NCBI RefSeq assembly: GCF_009765275.1
Contig: NZ_VOPH01000009.1
Location: forward strand, 1 to 64,000
Reading direction: 5' to 3'
Origin: Chachezhania sediminis
GTDB lineage: Bacteria > Pseudomonadota > Alphaproteobacteria > Rhodobacterales > Rhodobacteraceae
DNA: 64,000 nt
Made by a program: the position numbers and the translations under genes. Position 1 is the first letter of the stretch; every line of letters starts with the position of its first letter. Below are positions 16,742-25,741 of the stretch, piece after piece. Under the pieces are notes generated by a model. The model was given only the letters and a program-made list of their open reading frames with translations, did no database searches and was not told the origin of the DNA.

Positions 16742-18424
16742 ATGACCATCGATCCGATCACCCTGACCGTCATCCAGTCGGGCCTTCAGCAGGTCTGCGA
16801 CGAGATGGATCTCAGCTTCTCCCGCGCCGCCTTCTCGCCCGTCATCGCCGAAGCCAACGACCGCTCCGACGGCATCTACTCGGCCGAGGACGGCAGCCTG
16901 ATCGCCCAGGGGTCGATGGGCCTGCCGGTCTTTGTCGGCACCATGCAGTTCTCGACCCGCACGCTGATCCGGATGATCGCCGACGGCAGGACCATCGCGC
17001 CCCAGCCGGGCGACATCTACATCGTCAACGACCCCTATCTTGGCGGCACCCACCTGATGGACGTCCGCTTTGCCATGCCGGTCTGGCGGAACGGGGAAAT
17101 CTTCTGCTGGCTGTCGAACACCGGCCACTGGCCCGACACGGGGGGCGCCGTGCCGGGCGGCTTCTCTGCCTCTGCCACTGCCGTCGAACAGGAAGGTCTG
17201 CGGCTGCCGCCCGTGCGCCTTTTCAAGAAGGGCGAACTGGACCCCGAAATCTACGCCATCATCTGTTCCAACATCCGTGTGGCCGACCAGCGGATCGGCG
17301 ACGTCAAGGCACAGGCCGCCGCCCTTTACGTGGGCCAGGCGCGGCTCGAACGGCTGCTCGACCGCTATGGCGACGACACGGTGGCCGAGGCCATCGGCGA
17401 ACTGCGCCGTCGCGCCTCCCGGCAGATGCGTGCGTATATCGCACAGATCCCGCCGGGGACCTACACCTCCGTGGCTTATGTCGACAGCGACGGCGTCGTG
17501 AACGAGCCGCTGGAAATCCGGCTGGCCATCACCGCCGACGGCGAAAAACTGACCTTCGACTTCTCGGGCTCCTCCGCCCCCTGCGCCGGGCCTATGAACT
17601 CGGTCCTCGCCACGACGCAATCGTCGGTCTACCTGGCGATGCGCCACATCTTCCCGGACGTCCCGATCAGCGCCGGCGCTTTCGAGCCTTTGGACATCGT
17701 CCGCCCCGAAGGTACTTTCCTCGATGCGCAGTATCCCCGCCCCGTTTCCGGCTGCGCGGCCGAAGTCAGCCAGCGCATTGCCGAGGCCGTCTTTGCCGCG
17801 CTGGTCGGCCCCTTGCCCGATATCGTCACCGCGGCACCTGCCGGATCCTCGGGCAACTTCGCCCTGGGCGGCGAGGTGCCCGAGGAAGGGCGCAGCTATG
17901 TCATGTACCAGATCTCTGGCGGCGGCTATGGCGGCTATGCCGGGGGCGACGGGATCTCCAACGGCTGTTCGACCATCGGCATCTCCAAGTCCCCGCCGGT
18001 CGAGATCATGGAACAGCAATTCCCCGTCCTCTACCACCGCTATGCGCTGCACGAAGGATCGGGCGGCGCCGGCACCCATCGCGGCGGCTTCGGACTGGAT
18101 TACGAAGTCGAAATCCTGAAGGGCACCGCACGCGCCAGCTTCGTCATGGACCACGGCCGTTTCGGGCCGCAGGGCGTGCTGGGCGGGGCCGACGGCGGCG
18201 TGAACCGGGTGACGGTCACCCGATCCGGCCAAAGCTTCGTGCCGGAACACCTGTCCAAGGCGCAGGACATCGCGCTGAGCGCCGGCGACCGCGTCCATGT
18301 CCGAACCCCGGGTGGCGGCGGTTATGGCCCCCCCGAAAAGCGCGACCCTGCGCTGGTGGCCGAGGACGTCCGGCTTGGCCGCTACACCGCGGAAGAGGCC
18401 AAGGCCCTGTTCGGGCCCCGCTGA
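16742..18424 (+). CDS. hyuB: Hydantoinase/oxoprolinase subunit B (HyuB)
   Basis: This 560-residue protein has the landmarks of the HyuB family: DPITLTVIQSGLQQVCDEMD at the start, EANDRSDGIYSAEDG, NDPYLGGTHLMD and a glycine-rich C-terminus with TPGGGGYGPP. Full length is normal for the family. It pairs with HyuA to form the ATP-dependent amidohydrolase or carboxylase. The 100-base gap after hyuA contains an intergenic repeat but no terminator-like hairpin with a T-run, so co-transcription is likely. Confidence 0.9.
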   Translation: MTIDPITLTVIQSGLQQVCDEMDLSFSRAAFSPVIAEANDRSDGIYSAEDGSLIAQGSMGLPVFVGTMQFSTRTLIRMIADGRTIAPQPGDIYIVNDPYLGGTHLMDVRFAMPVWRNGEIFCWLSNTGHWPDTGGAVPGGFSASATAVEQEGLRLPPVRLFKKGELDPEIYAIICSNIRVADQRIGDVKAQAAALYVGQARLERLLDRYGDDTVAEAIGELRRRASRQMRAYIAQIPPGTYTSVAYVDSDGVVNEPLEIRLAITADGEKLTFDFSGSSAPCAGPMNSVLATTQSSVYLAMRHIFPDVPISAGAFEPLDIVRPEGTFLDAQYPRPVSGCAAEVSQRIAEAVFAALVGPLPDIVTAAPAGSSGNFALGGEVPEEGRSYVMYQISGGGYGGYAGGDGISNGCSTIGISKSPPVEIMEQQFPVLYHRYALHEGSGGAGTHRGGFGLDYEVEILKGTARASFVMDHGRFGPQGVLGGADGGVNRVTVTRSGQSFVPEHLSKAQDIALSAGDRVHVRTPGGGGYGPPEKRDPALVAEDVRLGRYTAEEAKALFGPR

Positions 18425-18906
<482 letters not shown>

Positions 18907-19869
18907 ATGGCCGACCATTTCCTGACCTCGACCCCCGAAACCGTGCACTGGGGCTGGTTCGACGCCCATCTGCAGCCGGTCCTGACCGTTGACAGCGGCG
19001 ATACCGTCACGGTGGAGGCGCTGAGCGGCGCGCCCTCGAACCTGCCCGGGCCCGGCTTCGACGTACCGCGGGCGCTGCTCGACATCCACGAACGGGCCGA
19101 ACGCCGGATGCCCGGCCACCTGCTGACCGGTCCGATCGCAATCCGCGACGCGCTGCCGGGCGACGTGCTGGAAGTCCGGGTGATCGACGTGGCCCCGATG
19201 GTCGACTGGGGCTATACCCTGTTCCGCCCGCTGGCCGGCGGCCTGCCCGACGATTTCGACACCGCCGAACAGATTCACCCGCAGATCGACCTGTTCACCA
19301 ATACCGCCCGCCTGCCCTGGGGCAGCAAGCTGGACCTGAAGCCCTTCTTCGGCGTGATGGGCGTGGCCCCGCCGGAAGGCTGGGGCCCGATTTCCACCAT
19401 CCAGCCGCGCAGGAACGGCGGCAACCTCGACAACAAGGAACTGGGCGCGGGCGCCACCCTGTTCCTGCCGGTCCACGCGCCCGGCGCGCTGTTTTCCTGC
19501 GGCGACGGTCATGGCGTTCAGGGCGACGGAGAGGTCTGCATCACCGCCATCGAAACCTCGCTGCGCGGCCGGTTCGAATTCCACCTGCACAAGGCCCGCG
19601 GCTGGGATTTCCCCCGGGCGGAAACGCCAACGCACCTGATTTCCATGGGGATGGACGAGGATCTGGACACCGCCGCGCGCGAGGCGCTGCGCCGCATGAT
19701 CGACTGGCTGTGCGAGCTGTCGGATCTGACCCGCGGACAGGCCTACATGTTCCTGTCGCTGATCGGCGACCTGCGCATCACCCAGATCGTGAACGGCGAA
19801 AAAGGGTGTCACATGATGCTGGACAAGGCCCACCTAGCGGACCTTCCGGGCGTTTCCGCGATGGCCTGA
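18907..19869 (+). CDS. Acetamidase/formamidase family amidase
   Basis: This 320-residue protein has the sequence pattern of the FmdA/AmdA family: TVTVEALSGAP, PGHLLTGPIAIRDALPGDVL near residue 75, FFGVMGVAPPEGWGPISTI near residue 145, and SCGDGHGVQGDGEVC near residue 195. Family enzymes release ammonia from short amides such as formamide or acetamide. Placed after HyuAB it could remove the amide nitrogen freed by ring opening. AGGGACGACACC precedes the ATG. The organisation fits the end of the rightward catabolic operon, although the 480-base gap leaves room for its own promoter. Confidence 0.9.
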   Translation: MADHFLTSTPETVHWGWFDAHLQPVLTVDSGDTVTVEALSGAPSNLPGPGFDVPRALLDIHERAERRMPGHLLTGPIAIRDALPGDVLEVRVIDVAPMVDWGYTLFRPLAGGLPDDFDTAEQIHPQIDLFTNTARLPWGSKLDLKPFFGVMGVAPPEGWGPISTIQPRRNGGNLDNKELGAGATLFLPVHAPGALFSCGDGHGVQGDGEVCITAIETSLRGRFEFHLHKARGWDFPRAETPTHLISMGMDEDLDTAAREALRRMIDWLCELSDLTRGQAYMFLSLIGDLRITQIVNGEKGCHMMLDKAHLADLPGVSAMA

Positions 19870-20059
19870 TCCCTGTCGCCTGCGGAACCGGCCGCGACCG
19901 CGCACACTCCGCCCGGCGGGCCGCCGGGTTTGTGCGGAACGCAGGCGCAGCAGCGCCGGGGCCGAAGGCGGCGATCCGCCCGTCAAGGATCGGCATGGCC
20001 CGGCTGCTTGTCGCTTCCGCGCCGCCGTCCGGGACCGGATCGTTTCAGGCCTGCCCTTG

Positions 20060-22018
20060 TCAGGCCCGTAGCGCCTCTGCCTCCAGATGGCAGCGGATCA
20101 TGTGGTCCGGGGTCACCATCTTTTCGGCCGGGCGTTCCGTTTCGCAGCGTCCGTCGATCCGGGCGGGGCACAGGGCATGGAAGATACAGCCCTGGGCCTG
20201 CGGCCCCCCTGCCCCGGTGATGCCCGGGGCCTCGCCCGAGGATGCCGCCAGCAACGTCCTGGTATAGGGATGCTGCGGACCTGCAAAGACCTCGGCCGCG
20301 GGGCCCACTTCCAGCAGTTCTCCCATGTAAAGGACCGCGATCCGGTCCGAGACATAGCGCACCACTTCCAGATCGTGCGAGATAAAGACGTAGCTCACGT
20401 CCTGCTGCGCCTGCATCTCGACCAGCAGGTTCAGGATCGCGGCCTGCACCGACACGTCGAGCGCCGAGGTCGGTTCGTCACAGATCACCACCTTGGGATC
20501 GCCGGCGAACGCGCGGGCGATGGCCACACGCTGTTTCAGCCCACCCGAAAGCTGTTTCGGCACCGCGTCCAGGAACCGGTCCGCCAGCCGGACCGACGCC
20601 AGCAGGCTTTTCACCTTCTCGCCCCGGGCGGCCCCCCTGAGGCCCAGAAGGCGGGTCATGGACCGGCCGATGATGCGGGCGATGGAATGCGACCGGTTCA
20701 GCGCGGAATCCGGGTTCTGGAAGACGATCTGCAGCGCCTTCACCTGATCCAGGCTGCGCCGCTTCAGGTCGGGGTGCAGGACCTGTCCGTCCAGCACGAC
20801 CTCTCCGCCCGCGTCCGGCGCGATCAGGCCCAGCATGGCGCGGGCCAGCGTGGTCTTGCCGCTGCCGGATTCGCCCACAAGACCCAGCGTCTCGCCCTTG
20901 TTCAGGGTCAGGCTGACCTCGCGCAGGGCGCGGACCTTCTGGTCGCCATGGCCGAAGGTCTTGGCGACCTTGCGCAGTTCCAGTGCCGCGGCGCCGGCGG
21001 CCTTCCGGACATGAACCGGCGCCTCTGCCTCTGTCTCCAGCTCGGCCAGCCGGTCGGTGTGATGGCAACGGACCATCCGCGGCGCCGTACCTTCGGGCGG
21101 CGGATCTTCCGCGCGACAGCGGTCGTCGGCGAGCCGGCAGCGGGCGGCAAAGACACAGCCCTGCATGACGCTGCCGGGCTCGGGCAGCGTGCCCGGGATC
21201 GTCGCCAGCGGCGCCGTGGCCTTGTCCATCCCCGGCCGCGGCAGGCAGCGCAGCAGTTCGGTCGTGTAGGGATGGCAGGGCGCGGCAAAGAGATCGCGGG
21301 TCGGCCCCTCTTCCACCAGCCGCCCGGAATAGAGCACGCCGACCCGGTCGCACATCCGTGTCACGATGGCCAGGTTGTGGCTGATGAACAGGATCGAGGC
21401 GTCGAATTCCCGCCGCAGCGCCTGGATCAGGTCCAGAACCTCGGCCTCGACCGTGGCATCAAGGCCGGTGGTGGGTTCATCCAGGATCAGCAGCGTGGGC
21501 GAACTGGCCAGCGCCATGGCGATGGCCACACGCTGCTGCATGCCCCCTGACAGCTGGTGCGGATAGCTGCGCGCGACCACGGCCGCGTTCTTGATGCGGA
21601 CCTTTTCCAGCATCCCGATGCTGCGCTGCGCGCGGTCGGCGGCGGGCACGCCCAAAAGCTCGAAGACCTCGGCCAGCTGGTCGCCGATCCGGATCGACGG
21701 GTTCAGCGCCCGGCCCGGATCCTGGTAGACGACCGCCACCTTTTCCCGGCGCAGTGCCCGCAGGGCGGCCGCGTCCAGCTGATAGACGTCGCGACCATCG
21801 ATCCGGATCTCTCCGCCCTCGACCGATCCGTTTCGGGCCAGATAGCGCAGCACGGCATAGGCCGCCGTCGACTTGCCGCAGCCGGATTCGCCCACCAGAC
21901 CAAAGGCCTCGCCCCGGCCGATGGTGAAGCTGACATCCTTCAGCACGTGCTGAAGGACACCCTTGACGGTATAGCCGACCGACAGGCCCTGAACCGAAAG
22001 TGCCGGGACCTCAGTCAT
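20060..22018 (-). CDS. Dipeptide/oligopeptide-type ABC transporter, two fused ATP-binding domains
   Basis: This 652-residue protein contains two complete ABC ATPase domains in tandem (DppD-DppF or GsiA arrangement). The first has Walker A GESGCGKS near residues 43-50, LSGGMQQR and LLILDEPTTGLD. The second, starting at about residue 335, has GESGSGKTT, LSGGLKQR and VVICDEPTSALD. Each ends with the Cys-containing C-terminal extension typical of oligopeptide transporters (MQGCVFAARC, and AQGCIFHALC). It is the last gene of a leftward four-gene transporter operon and overlaps the dppC-like gene by 8 bases. Confidence 0.93.
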   Translation of the reverse strand: MTEVPALSVQGLSVGYTVKGVLQHVLKDVSFTIGRGEAFGLVGESGCGKSTAAYAVLRYLARNGSVEGGEIRIDGRDVYQLDAAALRALRREKVAVVYQDPGRALNPSIRIGDQLAEVFELLGVPAADRAQRSIGMLEKVRIKNAAVVARSYPHQLSGGMQQRVAIAMALASSPTLLILDEPTTGLDATVEAEVLDLIQALRREFDASILFISHNLAIVTRMCDRVGVLYSGRLVEEGPTRDLFAAPCHPYTTELLRCLPRPGMDKATAPLATIPGTLPEPGSVMQGCVFAARCRLADDRCRAEDPPPEGTAPRMVRCHHTDRLAELETEAEAPVHVRKAAGAAALELRKVAKTFGHGDQKVRALREVSLTLNKGETLGLVGESGSGKTTLARAMLGLIAPDAGGEVVLDGQVLHPDLKRRSLDQVKALQIVFQNPDSALNRSHSIARIIGRSMTRLLGLRGAARGEKVKSLLASVRLADRFLDAVPKQLSGGLKQRVAIARAFAGDPKVVICDEPTSALDVSVQAAILNLLVEMQAQQDVSYVFISHDLEVVRYVSDRIAVLYMGELLEVGPAAEVFAGPQHPYTRTLLAASSGEAPGITGAGGPQAQGCIFHALCPARIDGRCETERPAEKMVTPDHMIRCHLEAEALRA

Positions 22019-22868
22019 TCAGCGCCCCCTGAATACTGTCGGCCACAAGGTTCACGCCCACGACCAGCGTGGCGATGGCCAGTCCGTCGAACAGCACCGT
22101 CCACCAGTATCCGCCGCCGATCAGGCCGTAATTCGTCGAAATCGACAGACCCCAGTCGGGCGACGGCGGCTGGATCCCGAAGCCGATGAAGCTGAGCGTG
22201 GCGACGGTAAAGATCGCATAGCCCAGGCGGATCGTCATCTCGACCATTACGGGGCCAAGGACGTTGGGCAGGATCTCGACGAACATGGTGTAAAGGTGGT
22301 TTTCACGGCGCAGACGGGCGGCGGCGACATAGTCAAGCTGCCGTTCGGCCAGCACGCTGGCCCGCACCGTCCGCGCAATGATGGGCGAGAAGGAAAAGCC
22401 GATCACCAGCAGCAGCGTCCACATCGACGCGCCGATCGAGGTCAGCGCCAGCAGCGCCACGATGACCACCGGCAGCGCCAGCACCGCGTCGACGATGCGG
22501 CTCAGGACCTCGTCCACCAGCCCGCCGGCATAGCCCATGATCAGGCCCAGCGTGGTGCCGACCACGGTCGACAGAAGCGTGGCCAGCGGCGCCACGGTCA
22601 GGATGTCGCGCGCACCGGCCAGCACGCGGGAAAACACGTCACGGCCCAGCTGGTCCGTCCCGAACCAGTGCGTGGCCGAGGGCGGCTTCAAGGGCACCAT
22701 CAGGTCTGTATAGAACGGATCGTAGGGCACCAGCACGGGCCAGAAAAGCGCGCAGACGACCCAGAACAACACCACGATACTGCCGATCAGGAAGGACGGG
22801 CGCGTCAGCAGGCGCCGGGCCAGACCGCGGGGTGCGGAGGCCCGGCTTTGGGCAGCGATATCGGTCAT
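22011..22868 (-). CDS. Dipeptide-type ABC transporter permease (DppC-like)
   Basis: This 285-residue inner-membrane permease has an N-terminal membrane anchor (about residues 26-48), the DppC-type phrase HWFGTDQLGRDVFSRVLAGA, and the EAA loop region AAARLRRENHLYTMFVEILP that docks onto the ATPase. About six membrane segments are visible. Its start overlaps the dppB-like stop (ATGA), implying coupled translation. Confidence 0.92.
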   Translation of the reverse strand: MTDIAAQSRASAPRGLARRLLTRPSFLIGSIVVLFWVVCALFWPVLVPYDPFYTDLMVPLKPPSATHWFGTDQLGRDVFSRVLAGARDILTVAPLATLLSTVVGTTLGLIMGYAGGLVDEVLSRIVDAVLALPVVIVALLALTSIGASMWTLLLVIGFSFSPIIARTVRASVLAERQLDYVAAARLRRENHLYTMFVEILPNVLGPVMVEMTIRLGYAIFTVATLSFIGFGIQPPSPDWGLSISTNYGLIGGGYWWTVLFDGLAIATLVVGVNLVADSIQGALND

Positions 22869-23779
22869 CCGTCGCCTCCGAACCGGATCCGCGGGTTCAG
22901 CGCGGCATAAAGCAGGTCCGCCAGGATCGTCATGATCGTGAACAGCACACCGATGGACATGATCCCGGCCTGAAGGATGGGAAAGTCCTTCTTGTTGGCA
23001 GCGGTATAGATCAGGCTGCCGATCCCCTGGTAGCGGAACAGGATCTCGATCACCACAAGCCCGCCGATCAGATAGACGGTCTGGGTCGAGATCACGCTGA
23101 TCGTCGGCAGCAGCGCGTTGCGCAGCACATGGCGGCGGATCACGGTCGCGCGCGGCAGGCCCTTCAGGATCGCCGTGCGGGTATAGTCGGCGTCCAGTGC
23201 CTCGATCATCCCCGTCCGGGTCATGCGGGCGATATAGCCGAACAGGATCAGGACAAGGGGGATCGACGGCAGGATCAGGTGGTAGAACTGGGTCAGAACG
23301 CCGGCATCGGCCGGGGCGGTCGCCGACAACGGGAACCAGTGCAGCCAGACGGCGAAGATCAGCAGAAGGACAAGTCCCGACACGAATTCCGGAACCACGG
23401 TCGCCACCATGCCGGTGACCGACAGGATCCGGTCAATCGCGCGGTCCCGGTACAGCGCGCCCATGACGCCGCCCAGAATGCCCAGCGGCACGACCATGCA
23501 GAAGGCCACGAGCGCCAGCTTGGCGGAATTCAGAAGCGCGGGCCACAGGAACTGTGCCACCGGCGCGCGATAGGAATAGGACTGGCCCAGATCGCCGGTC
23601 ACGAAATCGCCGATCCAGTCGACATATTGCACCAGAAGCGGCCTGTCCGTGCCCAACTGGTGGTTCAGCGTGGCAACGGCCGCCGGGTCGGCGAAGGGCC
23701 CCAGCATGGCACGACCGACATCGCCCGGCAGCAGCCGGGCGCCGGCAAAGACCAGCATGCTGAGGATCCAGAGGGTCAC
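22865..23779 (-). CDS. Dipeptide-type ABC transporter permease (DppB-like), start uncertain
   Basis: This inner-membrane permease is of DppB type: LLPGDVGRAMLG near the start, DFVTGDLGQSYSYRAPV, and the ATPase-docking loop TAILKGLPRATVIRRHVLRN. The GTG at 23779 is the first standard start codon in frame (304 residues) but it cuts into the first membrane helix. Thirteen more in-frame codons upstream read IARYLTRRLALSL, exactly the basic-hydrophobic N-terminus expected of DppB. They are preceded by AAGGAG at a normal distance from an ATC codon at 23818. The real start may therefore be a rare ATC, or the base may be a sequencing error. Confidence 0.88.
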   Translation of the reverse strand: MTLWILSMLVFAGARLLPGDVGRAMLGPFADPAAVATLNHQLGTDRPLLVQYVDWIGDFVTGDLGQSYSYRAPVAQFLWPALLNSAKLALVAFCMVVPLGILGGVMGALYRDRAIDRILSVTGMVATVVPEFVSGLVLLLIFAVWLHWFPLSATAPADAGVLTQFYHLILPSIPLVLILFGYIARMTRTGMIEALDADYTRTAILKGLPRATVIRRHVLRNALLPTISVISTQTVYLIGGLVVIEILFRYQGIGSLIYTAANKKDFPILQAGIMSIGVLFTIMTILADLLYAALNPRIRFGGDG

Positions 23780-23890
23780 GAGCGACAGCGCGAGGCGACG
23801 GGTAAGGTAGCGTGCGATTGCCCGGGTCTCCTTCGGAAGGTGCCGGCCGGGCGCGCGGGACGCGTCCGGCCGGGCCGTTCTTTTTGAACC

Positions 23891-25543
23891 TTACAGGCTG
23901 GCCCGCTGCAGGAAAAGGTGCCCCATCGCCGTCGGTTCCACGCCTGTCACGCCGGCCTTGGTCGGCGTCAGGTAGTCGTAGAAGTAGGCGTCGATGATCG
24001 GCGTCTCGTCCAGAAGCAGGGTCTGGATCTTGCTGGCGGTTTCCTTCTGCGCCTCAAGGTCCAGCGCCGCGATATAGGACGCCACCAGCGTATCATATTC
24101 GCTGTTGTTGAAATGGGCCGAATTCCAGGTCCCCGTCGACAGGAGCGGCGCCTGCAGGAACACGTTCGGCACGCCGCGGTGTCCGTAATCGGTGATCCCC
24201 ATCACGGAATCGAGCCACGGCGAATTGCCCGGCACCGCTTCGCCATAATAGGCGCCCTGGTCCATGATGTTCAGCTTCATGTCGATGCCGATCTCGCGCA
24301 CCGCGGCCTGGATCAGCTGCGCGTATTGCGGGATCTCCAGGTACTTCTCGGTGGTCAGCGTCACCTCGAAGCCGCCGCCGGCCGCATCCAGCAGTTCCTT
24401 GGCCTTGGCCAGGTCCTTTTCGCGCTGCGGGATCGAATGATCGGTGGCGGGGAAGGCCGGCATGAAGGGGCTGTCGTTGCCGATCACCGCCTTGCCCTGC
24501 ATCAGGCCCTGCACCAGGCCCGGCCGGTCGAGGCACAGCGCCACGGCCTGCCGCACGCGCTTGTCGGCGAAGGGCGCGCTGTCGGTGCGCATGTGCACCT
24601 GCTGGTGCGCCGACGACGGGGTCGAGATGATGGTGACGTTCGGATCGTGCAGAAGGGCGATGCCCTGCAGGACCGGCACCTGCTGCATCACGTCCAGGTC
24701 GCCCGCCTGCAGCGCCAGGATCTGCGGCTGGTAGTCGTCGTAGAAGTGCAGTTCGATCCGGTCCGGCAGCGGCGCGTCGCCCCAGTAATCCGGGTTCCGT
24801 TCGAAGACCGCGCCCACCTTGGGCGTATAGGACACCAGCTTGAACGGGCCGGTGCCGTTCATGTCCTTCTCGAAATCGCCGTCATAGTCGGCCGGCAGGA
24901 TCACGGCATTGTAGTTGTCGGTCGACACCGTGTAGGGGAAGCCGCCATTGGGCGCGTCCAGGTGGAATTCCACCGTCAGGTCGTCGACCTTGCGGGTGCC
25001 GCCCTTGGACAGGACGCCTTTCAGCGCCGACAGCGCGTTCGACGCATTTTCCGGATCCGCCAGGCGTTCGAAGGTGGCGACGACGTCATCGGCGTTCATC
25101 ACCTTGCCGGAATGGAACTTGACGTTCGGACGCAGCTTGAAGGTCCAGACGCTGCCGTCTTCGTTCGGGAACCAGCTTTCGGCCAGAAGCGGCTGCGCCG
25201 TCAGGTCGCTGCCCGACAGGACCAGCGTTTCGGCAACCTGGCTAAGAACCGTGATCCCGCCGCTGTCCGCGACCGAGACGGGTTCGATGACGGCAGCGGG
25301 GACAATCTGGCCCACGCGGATGGTGCCGCCCGGTGCGGCAAAGGCACGGCGCGCGCTCAGAAGCTCGAAACCCGCCGCGCCGGTGACGGCGGCCAGCGTG
25401 GTTGCCGACAGGCCCAGCACCGACCCGTGACGCAGGAATTCGCGCCGGCTGACGCGACCGTCGATCAGCCCGTCGATCAGGTGGTTTTCGTGGGCGCTGC
25501 GCCCCTTGCGCAGCAGATCCAGAAGCTTTTGGTTGATGGGCAT
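23891..25543 (-). CDS. Dipeptide-type ABC transporter substrate-binding protein (SBP_bac_5), Tat-exported
   Basis: This 550-residue extracytoplasmic solute-binding protein belongs to the DppA/OppA class. The N-terminus carries a twin-arginine signal (SRREFLRHGS at residues 32-41), a hydrophobic stretch and a likely cleavage after ARRAFA near residue 69. The mature part has WTFKLRPNVKFHSGKVMNAD and AVALCLDRPGLVQGL, standard for the family. AGGAGAAGAG precedes the ATG. Ligands of this class range from peptides to nickel and glycosides. Here it sits between two catabolic clusters, so a degradation substrate is plausible. Confidence 0.92.
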   Translation of the reverse strand: MPINQKLLDLLRKGRSAHENHLIDGLIDGRVSRREFLRHGSVLGLSATTLAAVTGAAGFELLSARRAFAAPGGTIRVGQIVPAAVIEPVSVADSGGITVLSQVAETLVLSGSDLTAQPLLAESWFPNEDGSVWTFKLRPNVKFHSGKVMNADDVVATFERLADPENASNALSALKGVLSKGGTRKVDDLTVEFHLDAPNGGFPYTVSTDNYNAVILPADYDGDFEKDMNGTGPFKLVSYTPKVGAVFERNPDYWGDAPLPDRIELHFYDDYQPQILALQAGDLDVMQQVPVLQGIALLHDPNVTIISTPSSAHQQVHMRTDSAPFADKRVRQAVALCLDRPGLVQGLMQGKAVIGNDSPFMPAFPATDHSIPQREKDLAKAKELLDAAGGGFEVTLTTEKYLEIPQYAQLIQAAVREIGIDMKLNIMDQGAYYGEAVPGNSPWLDSVMGITDYGHRGVPNVFLQAPLLSTGTWNSAHFNNSEYDTLVASYIAALDLEAQKETASKIQTLLLDETPIIDAYFYDYLTPTKAGVTGVEPTAMGHLFLQRASL

Positions 25544-25604
25544 CTAAACTCTTCTCCTGTTGGGGTCTCCGGCCCTTGGGACCGGCTTGGCGCCTGAAAT
25601 GAAC

Positions 25605-25636
25605 TGCAGCGCCCGAAGCTCGCTTCGGGCGCTGCA
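25605..25636. repeat. Perfect 32-bp inverted repeat
   Basis: The arm TGCAGCGCCCGAAGC, the centre TC and the exact reverse-complement arm lie between the Rieske gene (ending at 25742) and the binding-protein gene (starting at 25543), both leftward. There is no T-run on either strand, so it could be a processing or attenuation hairpin or an operator rather than an intrinsic terminator. Confidence 0.75.
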
Positions 25637-25644
25637 CCTATTCT

Positions 25645-25740
25645 TCATGTCGACCGGGTCAAGCCCTTGCGGCCGTATTGCGTCGTCGGAACCGGCACCG
25701 GCGGACGATAGGACATGCGTTTGTCTTCGGGGCCGCTCAT
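25645..25740 (-). CDS. Possible 31-residue small protein
   Basis: A short frame starts one base after the stop of the Rieske gene and ends just before the 32-bp palindrome. It encodes MSGPEDKRMSYRPPVPVPTT and eleven more residues ending RST. It is basic and proline-rich with no membrane segment. A G-rich stretch at the end of the Rieske gene could act as ribosome binding site. No family is recognised. It could equally be a chance frame in the intergenic region. Confidence 0.25.
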   Translation of the reverse strand: MSGPEDKRMSYRPPVPVPTTQYGRKGLTRST

Positions 25741-25741
25741 G

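Noticed and set aside
14431-16773. 780-codon minus-strand frame opposite hyuA
   Set aside because: It is antisense to a clear HyuA gene, with composition typical of a shadow frame and no ribosome binding site.
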